A stretch of 50,942 bases of DNA from Candidatus Electrothrix aarhusensis (GCA_004028505.1 MTKO01000075.1:1-50942); one strand, 5' to 3'; counted from the first letter of the stretch, positions 18,195 to 27,267 are shown. Notes: generated from the sequence alone by a model not told the origin. Numbers and translations: made by a program.

Positions 18195-20305
18195 TCAGGA
18201 ACCAGCAGCCGGGGAGAACACCACGCGAAACCCTATGCCTTTGATCAAATCGCCAGGAAAGTACCTGTCGCGAAGCGAGCAGCGGACGTACTGCGGGGTA
18301 TCGTGCCAGGACCCGCCCCGGATAACTCTCCCTTCACCCTTGACAGGACCCGGAGGAGTCTTGACTGTCCCCTGCCGCTGACAGTCCGCGTAATACTTCT
18401 CTCCGTACCAGTCCCCACACCATTCCCAGACATTGCCGTGCATATCATGCAAGCCCCAGGCATTGGGTTTCTTCGTCCCAACAGGATAGGTTTTCTTACC
18501 GGAATTTTCTGTATACCAAGCATGCTCACCAAGATGCTTTTCATCATCACCGAAACACCAACTGAACTCACTACCTGCCCGGCAGGCATATTCCCATTCC
18601 GCCTCCGTAGGCAAACGATAGGTGAGCCCGGTTTCCCGAGTCAACCAAACACAATAGGCTGTAGCATCCTGCCAACTGATATTAATCACCGGTCGCTGTC
18701 CCCTACCCCATCCCTCATCGTCTGGCTTTCTTCGTTCAGCTATCTCACAAAAAATATCATATTCCGCAAAGGTGACCGGATAACGACCGATGACAACGCT
18801 GTCCAGCTCTACCTCATGCATCGGTTGTTCATCCTTATCACCATCTCCTTGAATATCACCCATTCGAAAACGACCTCCGGGCAGAAGCACCATCTCCGGG
18901 CCAGTATCACCGTTACGGAGTCGATGCTGTATTTGCAAAGGAACAGGCCAAGAGGCTTTGTACCGCCTGACATAAGCAATCGGATCGAATGCCTCGGGGA
19001 GGATTATCTGATCAAAATACTCAGCTATTCCATCGGCAAGATCAATAAACCGTACCAGCTGGTCCGTAGCCCGCAACGGTTCTTTGTCAACAAGCTGCTT
19101 GTTAACCAACCCCCAGGCCAAGAGAAATTCTTGTATCGTATAATGACTGAAACGAAAAGCTCGGTCAGAGTTGCGGTTGAGCAAAGAACGCCCACCCAGT
19201 TCAAACTTTTCCAGCCAGGCAATATTCTCATCCGCCTGAATTAACTGCTGCAAACTTTCTTCAGAGATGATCCTCCGGTCACCTCCGCCCCGCTCCATCT
19301 GTTCAGCAATCCGCAAACAGGCGTGAAACAATTCTTTGCGCTCCGGTACCCGCTGTTGATCATGCTGTTCCCGGAGCTTACGTACCTCCCGATCCAGCCA
19401 TTCAGCCACCAAGGCCTCATACACCGTATAGGCATTCCAGTCTTGGCGGCACTCCGCAACAAGAAGTTTGTCGATATGCTGAAGCAGCATAGGCCGCATC
19501 CGCAGATCCTGCATGTGCTCCAACAAGCAAACAGCCTTTTCCCGATCTTTCTTAATCTGACCAGCCTGAAAACGAAGATAATGATACCAGTTCAGAGACA
19601 GTTTTCGATGAATGAATTCCTGTACCTGAACATCGGTAAAAGGAGCAAGATAGAGCACCGGACAGTGGTAACCGGAAAGTACCTTGATCTCCGGTCGACC
19701 GAGTCGGTCAGATTCCATTTCCGGAAAAAACTGGGTACGGCTAGAGACAATCACCCGGCGAAAATCCTCGCTGGCCCGCAACAGATCCAGCAGGCGGTCA
19801 CGGATTCTTTTCCAGGCCTGGGGATCCTCATCCAGAGCATCCAGCAGAAGCACCGTTTCCCCTTTATTCGGCAAGGCCTGGACTCGCTCCAGAGTGTCAT
19901 CACCCAACTTCAACAATGCGCAATTATGTCCCGGTGGCCAGAAGCTAGTCAGATGCATAAGCTTGATCATGAGCAGCAAGGAGGTCTTGCCCATCCCAGC
20001 ATCGGAAAGGATGAACATCTGGTGACGCCCGTCCTTTTCTAAAGGCAGGCTCCCCTGAAAAAACTCGTTAATTCGCTCAAAGGCGGGTTGACGGGCTGCG
20101 GCCAGCAGATCCTCCTGCATCACATCCGCCGGATTGCGGTCCTGAAGATAGGGCTCAATATAGAGGCCCTTCAGCGTTTCCGGGTCAACAAACTCGTCCC
20201 GCAAACGACCCAGTTCTTTTTTGTGTTCATGCTTATCCGCCTGAGCTTCTTCCAAAGCGGCTTAATCCACGCGGACTTGATAAAATTCAGGATTTCCAGA
20301 GGCAT
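18195..20305 (-). CDS. NACHT NTPase fused to FGE-sulfatase (C-type-lectin-like) domain
   Basis: An STAND-type NTPase of about 700 residues. Numbering from the internal TTG at 20255, it has Walker A SDAGMGKTS (84-92), Walker B VLLLDALDED (135-144), a helical middle, and a C-terminal FGE-sulfatase domain from about 445 (LPGGRFRMG, ISWQDATAYCVWL, RLPTEAEWEYACRAG, NVWEWCGDWYG, RVIRGGSW). The true start is probably ATG 20305, giving MPLEILNFIKSAWIKPLW, joined after one missing base near 20254. NACHT proteins of this size are bacterial NLR-like sensors and several defend against phage. The last 40 residues resemble a DGR variable region (see separate entry). Defence is inferred; the domains are seen directly. 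Confidence 0.8.
18216..18317 (-). other. Candidate DGR variable region at the NACHT-FGE C-terminus
   Basis: The segment from GGSW to GFRVV lines up with the usual target pattern of diversity-generating retroelements, where variable residues replace template Asn. At the expected positions the codons are CAC, GAT, ACC, TAC, CTT, GAC, TAC, TTT, GAT, ATC and GGC: nearly all end in C or T, as AAC/AAT-derived codons would. The fixed residues (GGSW, P, R, R, R, P, IGFRV) are kept. Ordinary FGE domains share this frame, and no template repeat or reverse transcriptase lies in the window, so this is only a candidate. Confidence 0.35.
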
Positions 20306-20668
20306 ATTTCAGACCATTTTTATAAGATCGTCAAGATATCAATCTTCACCTTCTAATCAAGATTCCTGATAAAATCAACAGGCACAAACTCTGTCAGCCA
20401 AACACCGTTGTCTGACAAGAAAAAAAATGTCTGTCATCAGACATTCTCTTTGCGTCAATTTCTAAAACAACAAAACGCCCATACCTCGCACCGACCCGAT
20501 ACGCCTGCTCTCTTGTGCCGGAAAGATGAACATGTTGACGGCTCATACACTGTAAACCTTGCGAGCGAATTGAGGGGGAAAAACGGGTCGCCGTCCCATG
20601 ATAGAGAACCGGAGGCGGTTCTGCGCAAGTTCAGGATCAACAAGAATGGAAGAATGGAAAGGAGGTGT
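20306..20668. other. Intergenic region upstream of the NACHT gene
   Basis: No convincing gene. A 62-codon minus-strand frame (20455-20643) lacks resemblance and a good ribosome binding site. The region contains the terminator at 20418-20445 and, between it and 20305, presumably the NACHT promoter. Confidence 0.35.
20418..20445 (-). terminator. Rho-independent terminator, minus strand
   Basis: On the minus strand, AATGTCTG-ATGA-CAGACATT (perfect 8-bp stem) runs straight into a run of T (20425 downward). It would end transcripts from panE (stop at 20669), separating them from the NACHT gene. Confidence 0.75.
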
Positions 20669-21616
20669 TCAGCGCCGCTCCATAAATCTGATCACATTAT
20701 AAAGCATCTCGTTACACGGTACCGCAATCCCCTGCTCCTTCCCTAAGCGAATAACCGCCCCGCACAGGGCATCAATCTCGGTCTTTTTCTCGGCCTGGAT
20801 ATCCTGCAAGGTGGAAGAGCAATGCTTAGCCGCAAGGGGAACTATAGTCCCGTAAAATGCCTCCATATAGTCTGCAGCACTGGCCCAATGGGTGCTATAA
20901 CCCGCCGCCTCCATTACCCTGAACACCTCATGGATAACCTCATCCATGATCCGGCGAGAATTCTCCTGCTCTGCCAAGGCCCCGTAAGGCACGTTGAAAA
21001 TCGCACCCAAAGGATTCAGGGCGCAGTTGAACAACATCTTGGCCCAGAGATCGCGGGCAATATCCGGCGCAGCCTCGCAGGGGATCCCCCCTTGATTGAT
21101 CGTTTCGCAGAGTTTTTCTATGGGAACAAGGCCAGCCCCGAACAGGCTACCGATATGGATGGGTTGAACATGGGCGGTAATCTCCACCTGATTGCTCTGC
21201 GGCCTACAAAACCCGGTGATTACCCGAGCATTAAAAATGCGCTCTGCCGGAAGATGCTCAACAAATATATCCGCATTGCCCCAGCCGTTCTGAACCAGAA
21301 TAATAACGCTCTGCTCATGGAGAAGTGAAGAATGGTCAGCAATATCTTGGGCCACTGCTGGGGAATCAAAGGATTTGGTACAAACAAGGATATAATCGTA
21401 AGGCTCCCCGGACAAATCATCACTACAGGAAAAGCAACCGAATTCTTGGGGATCGGCGTGATACTCGCCAAAGATACCGGTTTGCCGCAACCCCTTTTCT
21501 TGCAGACTGGTCCGCGTATTTTCACGGGCAAGAATATCAACCTCTTCTTTCATCTTGAGCAGGCATCCAGCAAGCCCGAGCCCGACAGCACCGCCACCGT
21601 AAATCAATGTACGCAC
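20669..21616 (-). CDS. panE: 2-dehydropantoate 2-reductase family protein
   Basis: A 315-residue ketopantoate reductase (ApbA/PanE) family protein. The family reduces 2-dehydropantoate to pantoate with NADPH in pantothenate and coenzyme A synthesis. The start is GTG 21616 with GGGAGAGG upstream. The N-terminal Rossmann motif is GGGAVGLGLAG (7-17). YDYILVCTKSFD and VIILVQNGWGN are standard blocks, and the active-site lysine lies in LWAKMLFNCALNPLGAI. Paralogues with other 2-oxo-acid substrates exist, so the symbol is by family. It is the last gene before a strong minus-strand terminator. Confidence 0.85.
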   Translation of the reverse strand: MRTLIYGGGAVGLGLAGCLLKMKEEVDILARENTRTSLQEKGLRQTGIFGEYHADPQEFGCFSCSDDLSGEPYDYILVCTKSFDSPAVAQDIADHSSLLHEQSVIILVQNGWGNADIFVEHLPAERIFNARVITGFCRPQSNQVEITAHVQPIHIGSLFGAGLVPIEKLCETINQGGIPCEAAPDIARDLWAKMLFNCALNPLGAIFNVPYGALAEQENSRRIMDEVIHEVFRVMEAAGYSTHWASAADYMEAFYGTIVPLAAKHCSSTLQDIQAEKKTEIDALCGAVIRLGKEQGIAVPCNEMLYNVIRFMERR

Positions 21617-21722
21617 AACATCGCCTCTCCCTGTCCCAACTCTTGCCCTCTTCTGCCCATTGCCATAATCTATGGCTCTGCATCACAGATGCTATATCAC
21701 ATTCCTAATATAATTTCTTCTA

Positions 21723-22217
21723 TTACTCAAGAGTCTTTTTCCACTCTTTAAATTCCGGAAAACTGTCTTCGAAGGCACATTCAAACCAATATATCCTTTT
21801 AGGATCATCCTGTTCCAACTCAAGCAGCCAAGTCTTCAAAAGATCCAAAAACCTATCTCGTTCTTCCTCACTCGGCAATATTTCCTCATATTTTTCAGTC
21901 GGCTCTGAAACCTCATTTTTTGGTTCCCCATCAACTACCGAGCCCTGATAACCACTTTTTCCTTCCTGTATCGCTGTGCATTTCGATCCTTCTCCGGTGA
22001 GTACCCATTCTGGAGAAAGATTATATTCCATAGCGACCAAGTATGCCCATTCAATGGGGAAATCCCCTGCTTTTTTTCGAGCAGATATACTCGGTTGCGT
22101 CTTTCCAATCACTTCACCTAATCCATTAAAATTACTTATACTCGTCTCTTTTTTTATACGCCCCCATGCAGCTGCGAAATTATTTTTATATTTTTTTATA
22201 TCTTTCCTTGTTGACAT
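21723..22217 (-). CDS. CI-like phage repressor (helix-turn-helix)
   Basis: A 164-residue DNA-binding protein of the bacteriophage CI repressor type. The helix-turn-helix is in LGEVIGKTQPSISARKKAG, followed by the family hallmark FPIEWAYLVAMEYNLSPEWV and LTGEG. The rest is acidic and helical, with no LexA-like Ser/Lys protease motif, so it would not self-cleave in the classic way. ATG 22217 has AAAGGTAG upstream. It is divergent from 22393, with an 8-bp inverted repeat in between that could be its operator. The gene is AT-rich compared with panE. It probably regulates the phage-like neighbour and itself. Confidence 0.75.
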   Translation of the reverse strand: MSTRKDIKKYKNNFAAAWGRIKKETSISNFNGLGEVIGKTQPSISARKKAGDFPIEWAYLVAMEYNLSPEWVLTGEGSKCTAIQEGKSGYQGSVVDGEPKNEVSEPTEKYEEILPSEEERDRFLDLLKTWLLELEQDDPKRIYWFECAFEDSFPEFKEWKKTLE

Positions 22218-22243
22218 GTCTACCTTTTCGGAATATAGAAAAC

Positions 22244-22267
22244 ATGATATTGCTTTTCAAATATCAT
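22244..22267. promoter_or_regulatory. Inverted repeat, candidate operator of the CI-like repressor
   Basis: ATGATATT (22244-22251) and AATATCAT (22260-22267) are perfect 8-base arms around an 8-base centre. The site lies in the 175-base gap between the divergent repressor and 22393 genes, 27 bases upstream of the repressor start, a usual place for an autoregulatory operator. Confidence 0.45.
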
Positions 22268-22392
22268 TTATCGCCAATCAATTTTTCACAGCGGGCAAAA
22301 CAAAAGAACTAATATTTTTTACATACTGCTCACATGAAATATAATTCTGTCTACTCAGCAAAAACAGGCAAAAAAATCTTCCAGGAGAAAAG

Positions 22393-22707
22393 ATGACAGC
22401 AACACAGACTGATCCTTCAAATTTTTTTCTGAAGACCAGAATCAAAGGATGCGTGACAGATGTCAAACACATAAAATTGAACGATAAACAAGGATTTTTC
22501 CGTACCTTAGTGACAGTCCCTCCTGTCGACGAGTATGCCCATCCATCCACCTTTACTATAAATGCATCCTCTCCACTCGGTCTGGACGGCCAGAATGTGG
22601 ATGTTATCTGCCTGGTCAGGTCAGTCAACATACCAGAATGTTATCATGTTCAACTCTGGCTTGACGAATCTTCAGAGGTATCTTCATATACATCCGTCGG
22701 CAATTAA
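22393..22707 (+). CDS. Possible phage single-stranded DNA-binding protein
   Basis: A 104-residue protein with CAGGAGAAA just before ATG 22393. The core (FRTLVTVPPVDEYAHPSTFT, then INASSPLGLDGQNVDVICLV) resembles in layout the short ssDNA-binding proteins of filamentous phages, which are beta-rich OB-fold proteins with a 'DEYxxPxxFxVxSxxxLGxxGxxVxV' pattern. That is a recollection of the pattern, not a search. The divergent CI-like repressor next door fits the arrangement of a filamentous-phage lysogeny region. No replication or coat genes follow, so at most this is a remnant. If the resemblance fails it is simply a small unknown protein. Confidence 0.45.
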   Translation: MTATQTDPSNFFLKTRIKGCVTDVKHIKLNDKQGFFRTLVTVPPVDEYAHPSTFTINASSPLGLDGQNVDVICLVRSVNIPECYHVQLWLDESSEVSSYTSVGN

Positions 22708-22774
22708 ATTTTTTGCCTGTTGCAGCGTATGTACGTTTTTACCCCTGTGCGCCATGCCTGCCGCCACCAAGATC

Positions 22775-23500
22775 TTACACATGCCCGTCCCCCCGATCAA
22801 ACTCCTGCCAAAGCTTCTGATACATGCGATTCATGACCGTTTCCACCTGCTGTCGGTATTCCTCCACCCGCGCAGAGGTCAACTTGGGTTCCACATAAAT
22901 CGGGTCACCGTATTGCAAAATAATGGGACTGAAAGGCATGGGAATAACCGAATGGTCCCAGGATTTGAAAGCCTTATAACGCTTTGTCGCCCAGACAACG
23001 GGCACGATCGGCGAGCCGGATGTTGCCGCCAGCATAATAGCGCCGGGCTGCATCTTCAAAGCCGGTCCCTGAGAGCCGTCGGCCACGATCCCGGCATTCT
23101 TACCTTGCTTGACATGATCCACCATCCCCTTCAGCGCCCTGACCCCGAAACGATTGGCTGAACCGCGCACGGTCTCAAATCCGAGAAGACCAGCCACCTG
23201 GGCAATGTATTCACCATCCTTGCTCGCACTGACCATAGCCACACCGGGATATTGTCGCAGATGGTAAAGCATATAAAAGACGGAATAATGCCATATCGGC
23301 ACCACCGCCCCTCCTTGGCCCATTACTTTCTGCAAATTCTCCTGCCCTCGAATCTGTACAGGACAGGTGCCGAACCAGATACTGGTCAAGGCGACATAAA
23401 GCCGGGGGACAACCGCAAGAGACGTTTTATAAACAAGGTCATTCACACAAACAGCTCCATCTTCCAACCGAAGTCGGGAAGGGATACCAGCTCTTACCAT
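22775..23500 (-). CDS. DUF374 lysophospholipid-acyltransferase-like protein
   Basis: A 241-residue DUF374 protein, related to the LpxL/PlsC acyltransferases of Gram-negative membranes. Family features include VVPIWHYSVFYMLYHLRQ (a variant of the H-x4-D/H site), MVSASKDGEYIAQVAGLLGF, the block TVRGSANRFGVRALKGMV and the loop GIVADGSQGPALKMQPG. It probably acylates a lipid A or phospholipid precursor at the inner membrane. It starts 16 bases after the upstream transglutaminase gene and is likely co-transcribed with it. That linkage may be accidental, but it makes a membrane lipid enzyme the last gene of the caspase-transglutaminase operon. Confidence 0.75.
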   Translation of the reverse strand: MVRAGIPSRLRLEDGAVCVNDLVYKTSLAVVPRLYVALTSIWFGTCPVQIRGQENLQKVMGQGGAVVPIWHYSVFYMLYHLRQYPGVAMVSASKDGEYIAQVAGLLGFETVRGSANRFGVRALKGMVDHVKQGKNAGIVADGSQGPALKMQPGAIMLAATSGSPIVPVVWATKRYKAFKSWDHSVIPMPFSPIILQYGDPIYVEPKLTSARVEEYRQQVETVMNRMYQKLWQEFDRGDGHV

Positions 23501-23516
23501 CTTTTATCAGATCTTA

Positions 23517-24986
23517 TCAGCTGTTTGAAAACTCGATCAACTGTTCCACAATAGCAGCCAACGGAGCCTGTTCATATTCCGCAGCCATTGAAGCACTCTG
23601 CTGCCACTGCTGTGCCAACGGCTGACCACTCTGCCAATTTTCATCCAGCGAAATATGTCGTTCTGCTGCCGTCAGAAGGCGCTCGCCCTGAACCGGGGTC
23701 CAAAGAAAATCTGGATGCGCATTCTGGTACCATTCTCCTCCGATGATATTTCCGGCAAAGTCAAGTTCAAGATCATAGAGATATTTAACCGTCTTTACCT
23801 GATCATCGGCTGCGCTGTCAGTTTCCGTGTGCTCTGGAACTTTCTCAACGATATAGGAAACCTTCATCTCAACCCCTACAATACTATCGGTCTCATTACT
23901 ACGAAATTGAGCAAATTTATCATTGAAAAAATCACCGACAGCCACCTTTGCCTCAGCCACCGAATCAACATAATACATACTTTTCGGATGAAAATAACGG
24001 TAACTATAGGACACGATCGGTTGATTCCAAACTTGATAATCATAGGTAGCATCCATCACCATGCTGCGACGGGAGGCTCCAATCTGATTAACAATGGACA
24101 GATGCCAAGTGCCTGGATTCGTATCAAAACAAATCTGGGAGAGAATCCGACCGGTCTGCGGATCCTTGGCCGGGTTCTTATCGTTACAACGTCCACCGAT
24201 AAACCGGGAACGACATTTCACCTTTGCCCACAGCAAAGTGGCCAATGCCTTCACGTCAGCAGGATAAAAAGTGATATAGGTACTTCCATCAGCAGCGAGA
24301 ACTGTGGCTGTCCCAGTGGGGCGAGGTAACATATAAGAAGCCGGGGCCCAGCCGTGACAAAGCCCCATCCAGGTCTCGACCTTCCCGCTCCGAACATAAT
24401 ATTTCCTTCCCTGCTCCCACATCTTTCGGGTCAGCGAATAATCTATATCACCAACAAGGATATCGTATTTTTCTGCCGGAGAAAGACGATTGATCGCCTC
24501 AGTGTTTCCTTGCGCCACAATTTCGGCAGCTGGGTATTGTTTGATGTAATCGTAGTTTTCTTTCCAATCTCCTGAAGCAGGAAAATTGGGATCGGCGTAG
24601 CGGTTTCCAAGAGAACCGAGATACAGGGCCCAGTAATCATCAGACCAAGGAGATTCTTCCAGGCTGGCACGCATAAGCCCATTCTCTTCCATACTCTGCA
24701 AGCCGGAGAAACGAAGCTCGTCAACAAAGCCGTCCGCTTCATCATTATCCGCAAAGGCAGCCCTGCCCACAGCAATCTCGTCCCGTTCACTGACCTGCCG
24801 GCGCAAGGCATCACGGGCCTCGACATGGGCATTCTGCTCAATACCTGTCTGGTCAAAAATACTTGCGTCCGAGGAATCAAGCGTTTCCCCGTCATATTTG
24901 AGGGGAACTCGATTCATGAACTCCACAGGATTTTCATGAAATTCCTGCACGCCCGTATTGAGCTCTTTTTCCTGTTCATCAGACAT
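23517..24986 (-). CDS. Transglutaminase-elicitor-type protein, shorter paralogue (B)
   Basis: A 489-residue protein with a strong AGGAGGAGAG site before ATG 24986. The core matches the transglutaminase-elicitor family (papain-like fold, known from Phytophthora GP42). The presumed triad is C210 in GLCHGWAPASYMLPRP, H295 in NPGTWHLSIV and D312 in MDATYDYQVWNQP. There is no signal peptide, so it should be cytoplasmic. It is homologous over its whole length to the protein at 27385-29082, including N-terminal blocks (GRAAFADNDEADGFVD, PWSDDYWALYLG) and a shared tail, QAPLAAIVEQLIEFSNS. It follows the 25123 gene by 136 bases. Members cross-link proteins via Gln and Lys; the bacterial role is unknown. 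Confidence 0.75.
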   Translation of the reverse strand: MSDEQEKELNTGVQEFHENPVEFMNRVPLKYDGETLDSSDASIFDQTGIEQNAHVEARDALRRQVSERDEIAVGRAAFADNDEADGFVDELRFSGLQSMEENGLMRASLEESPWSDDYWALYLGSLGNRYADPNFPASGDWKENYDYIKQYPAAEIVAQGNTEAINRLSPAEKYDILVGDIDYSLTRKMWEQGRKYYVRSGKVETWMGLCHGWAPASYMLPRPTGTATVLAADGSTYITFYPADVKALATLLWAKVKCRSRFIGGRCNDKNPAKDPQTGRILSQICFDTNPGTWHLSIVNQIGASRRSMVMDATYDYQVWNQPIVSYSYRYFHPKSMYYVDSVAEAKVAVGDFFNDKFAQFRSNETDSIVGVEMKVSYIVEKVPEHTETDSAADDQVKTVKYLYDLELDFAGNIIGGEWYQNAHPDFLWTPVQGERLLTAAERHISLDENWQSGQPLAQQWQQSASMAAEYEQAPLAAIVEQLIEFSNS

Positions 24987-25122
24987 GATTCTCTCCTCCT
25001 GATTTTACGAGTAAAATATTTCATTCCTCCCTATCATTCCAAACTTCTGACGGGAGAGGTGTTTCTCTTTCTTTGCAATAAAACGTACATCGGTGGTAAC
25101 CCGGTATACGGCCTTGCCTTCT

Positions 25123-26286
25123 CTACACTTCCATACTGTCCAGGCGATGGATAAGCCAAAGAGATGTCGTCAGCAAGCTGCCAGCAATCTGAGCGGTCAA
25201 GGAACCCGGCGAAACAATAACTTTTCTTTGTTCGACCGCCTGGGAGATGCGATCCCAATTGGAACGGAGCATTGGCGGAGCTGGAAAAACCGGGCGCATT
25301 TCAGCCGCCTGATGCAGCATAAAGGCCTGAAGATCTGGATGCTCAAAAAAATCAGCAGGCAGCTTTTTGAGCAGGGAAGCCAGCGAGGCGACATCAATAC
25401 TTCTCCCCTGTCCTGACAGAGAATGCGCTGCAAAGATAACCTGCATAGGATTCAAGTATTCTTCCCTGAGCAGGCTGGACACAGCAACCTCTGTAACCAC
25501 CTCACGCCCATGCAGCAAACCAAGCCGGAGAAGCTCCACCTGACGAGCAACCTCATCTGCGGAATCAAAACCTTGGCCCACTTCCGTCATTAACACAGAA
25601 GCAGAGGGCAAGGCGGCCCGGTATGCATCGACATCGGTGAGCCAGTCCGCTTCGGATAAGGCAAAAATCTGGGTCTGCCAGCCTGCCACTGTCCTTATAA
25701 ACATCTCATAGGATTCTCCTGGCTCTACCTCCACCCGCAGGCGATACGTCCCAGGATCAACTTCAAGATGCAGGGCGAAAAATCCGTTTTCCTGATCACA
25801 GGTTCCCTGACTCGACTCAGCAAGCAGGGTGCCGTCAAGATTGTGCAGAGTGATTCCTTCCCAAGGGACAGAGGCTGATACCAATGCAGATCCCGATACA
25901 GACTCAACTTTATCCCGGATAAACAAAAAGAGACATGAACCTTCCCCTTTTTTTTCGCTGGCTGACCGGGAAAACTCCTCGGCAGCGTTCCGATGCACTT
26001 CCTGCTCCGTTCCCATCCCGGCAAAGGGCACCGGTGAGTTGAAGTCTACCGGAATGCCATCAACCTCCTGGGGCCCTGCTTCAGGGCTCACCTCAATCAG
26101 CTGATCAACCTGCTTTTGCCCGATACGAAACCGGGCTTTATATATACCTGGCGCAACCAAAGCTTCAAGTTGCCCGACATCATTAGCTATCAACTGAAAA
26201 AGACTGTTGACCAAAAAAATCTCACTCAAATGGTCATGTGCTCGTACAGTAAGCCTGATCTGCTTTTCAGACGGTAATTCCTGCAT
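25123..26286 (-). CDS. Caspase-operon accessory protein with beta-sandwich-like repeats, unknown
   Basis: A 387-residue protein that I do not recognise. Two segments share a 'L-x-PGxY+x+x...g...e' pattern: LEALVAPGIYKARFRIG near residue 45 and LHLEVDPGTYRLRVEVEPG near 175. The same pattern occurs in the neighbouring 114-residue protein, so all three look like one beta-sandwich type. The C-terminal half (about 215-387) is helical (VARQVELLRLGLLHGREVVT, LASLLKKLPADFFEHPDLQA). It overlaps the preceding gene by 20 bases, indicating coupled translation. No signal peptide is seen. A binding or adaptor role beside the caspase is possible but unproven. Confidence 0.6.
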   Translation of the reverse strand: MQELPSEKQIRLTVRAHDHLSEIFLVNSLFQLIANDVGQLEALVAPGIYKARFRIGQKQVDQLIEVSPEAGPQEVDGIPVDFNSPVPFAGMGTEQEVHRNAAEEFSRSASEKKGEGSCLFLFIRDKVESVSGSALVSASVPWEGITLHNLDGTLLAESSQGTCDQENGFFALHLEVDPGTYRLRVEVEPGESYEMFIRTVAGWQTQIFALSEADWLTDVDAYRAALPSASVLMTEVGQGFDSADEVARQVELLRLGLLHGREVVTEVAVSSLLREEYLNPMQVIFAAHSLSGQGRSIDVASLASLLKKLPADFFEHPDLQAFMLHQAAEMRPVFPAPPMLRSNWDRISQAVEQRKVIVSPGSLTAQIAGSLLTTSLWLIHRLDSMEV

Positions 26287-26611
26287 GATTCGGCACCTCG
26301 AATATTTGCTGACGGTCTGTATTTTTCACCGCAATCTTATAGAGTCCAGGCTCCAGTTCCAGGGTCAGGCTTGAAGAATTCGCCTTTTCTTCTCTGATTT
26401 TCTGAAAATTTCCGTCGGAAAGCACCAAGGTCTCTTCTCCCTTATAGGATTCCAGGGCAACTCTGACAGGAACAGTTTGCGCTGATTTACGGTAAAGAAA
26501 GGTTATATCCCGGGAGGAGTCTAATCTGATCTCAGGCGGCTCTATATGGGCATCACCGGCAAAGGCATCAATACTGTTATGGATCTGATCCTTGATCTGC
26601 TGCCCGGTCAC
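26267..26611 (-). CDS. Small caspase-operon accessory protein, unknown
   Basis: A 114-residue protein starting with GTG 26611, which overlaps the caspase TGA stop (GTGA). It has a short helical start (TGQQIKDQIHNSIDAF) and a beta-rich rest ending LTLELEPGLYKIAVKNTDRQ, the same PGxY motif seen twice in the next protein. It overlaps that gene by 20 bases. The tight coupling caspase-114 aa-387 aa suggests a fixed stoichiometry. No known family was recognised. Confidence 0.6.
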   Translation of the reverse strand: MTGQQIKDQIHNSIDAFAGDAHIEPPEIRLDSSRDITFLYRKSAQTVPVRVALESYKGEETLVLSDGNFQKIREEKANSSSLTLELEPGLYKIAVKNTDRQQIFEVPNHAGITV

Positions 26612-27267
26612 TCTGCCTGCTTGGGTCGAGCTGTTTGTAAGGCATGCAGAAATGTTTTGGTGAAAATGCCTGAATCTCTGCCGTCTTCAAAACGCCTTTC
26701 CCGAGCCACTCGCCCTCTTCCCACAGCAAAGGCGGAAAAAAAGCGTACCTGATCTGCCCCGGTTCGTCCCTTTGTCGTGGGATACTGGGGTTCTTTCACC
26801 TCATGATAGGAGTTTATCGTGCGACAGCAGTCCATGAGCAAGACGATTTCATCAAAGACCGCATGGCGACGCAGCCAGTCCACATAATCGGTGATCGCCA
26901 CATGCCAGGGAAACATCTTCTGTGCATTGGCAGCATAGAGGGCTGTTGTTCCCATATCACCGGGATCACCGAAACCATGCCCAGCAACAAAAATATAGAT
27001 CCGCTCGCCGCATCTTCCCTGCACGCCCTTGGTGATAAAGGGCTCAAACAAGGCTTCAATCTGATTCGGGAAGGGCAAGGCAGCATCTTTCTCAAAATCC
27101 GTGGATACAATGCATTGGATATGCCCTTCCGGGACATTGCCGCCCTGTGGATCACGCAACCAAGCAGAAAAATCTTCAGCATCGTTGACCGGCCCCTTCA
27201 GGGAAGGCAAGCCGCTCACCGGGTAGCTATTGATTCCGATAACGATGGCATGATGTTCATTCTTCAT
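26608..27267 (-). CDS. Caspase-like (peptidase C14) protease
   Basis: A 219-residue caspase-fold protease. ATG 27267 begins MKNEHHAIVIGINSYP, the standard first strand; the longer frame upstream is not needed. The catalytic dyad is visible: H97 in YIFVAGHGFG and C148 in LLMDCCRT (second Cys, by alignment with the DxC motif of metacaspases). GPVNDAEDFSAWL is the usual helix after the first strand. There is no attached sensor domain and no signal peptide, so partners must supply activation. It sits between two transglutaminase paralogues and directly before two accessory genes. Bacterial C14 proteases often serve in abortive infection or regulated cell death; here that is inferred from family only. 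Confidence 0.85.
   Translation of the reverse strand: MKNEHHAIVIGINSYPVSGLPSLKGPVNDAEDFSAWLRDPQGGNVPEGHIQCIVSTDFEKDAALPFPNQIEALFEPFITKGVQGRCGERIYIFVAGHGFGDPGDMGTTALYAANAQKMFPWHVAITDYVDWLRRHAVFDEIVLLMDCCRTINSYHEVKEPQYPTTKGRTGADQVRFFSAFAVGRGRVARERRFEDGRDSGIFTKTFLHALQTARPKQAE

Noticed and set aside
18303-19244. 313-codon open frame on the plus strand
   Set aside because: Antisense to the NACHT-FGE gene, whose motifs are unmistakable; the translation has no recognisable domain.
18195-20305. Complete diversity-generating retroelement
   Set aside because: Only a candidate variable region is present. I looked for a reverse transcriptase (YxDD) and an Asn-rich template copy in the window and found none.
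20455-20643. 62-codon minus-strand frame upstream of the NACHT gene
   Set aside because: No good ribosome binding site, no resemblance, and it lies between panE and its terminator.
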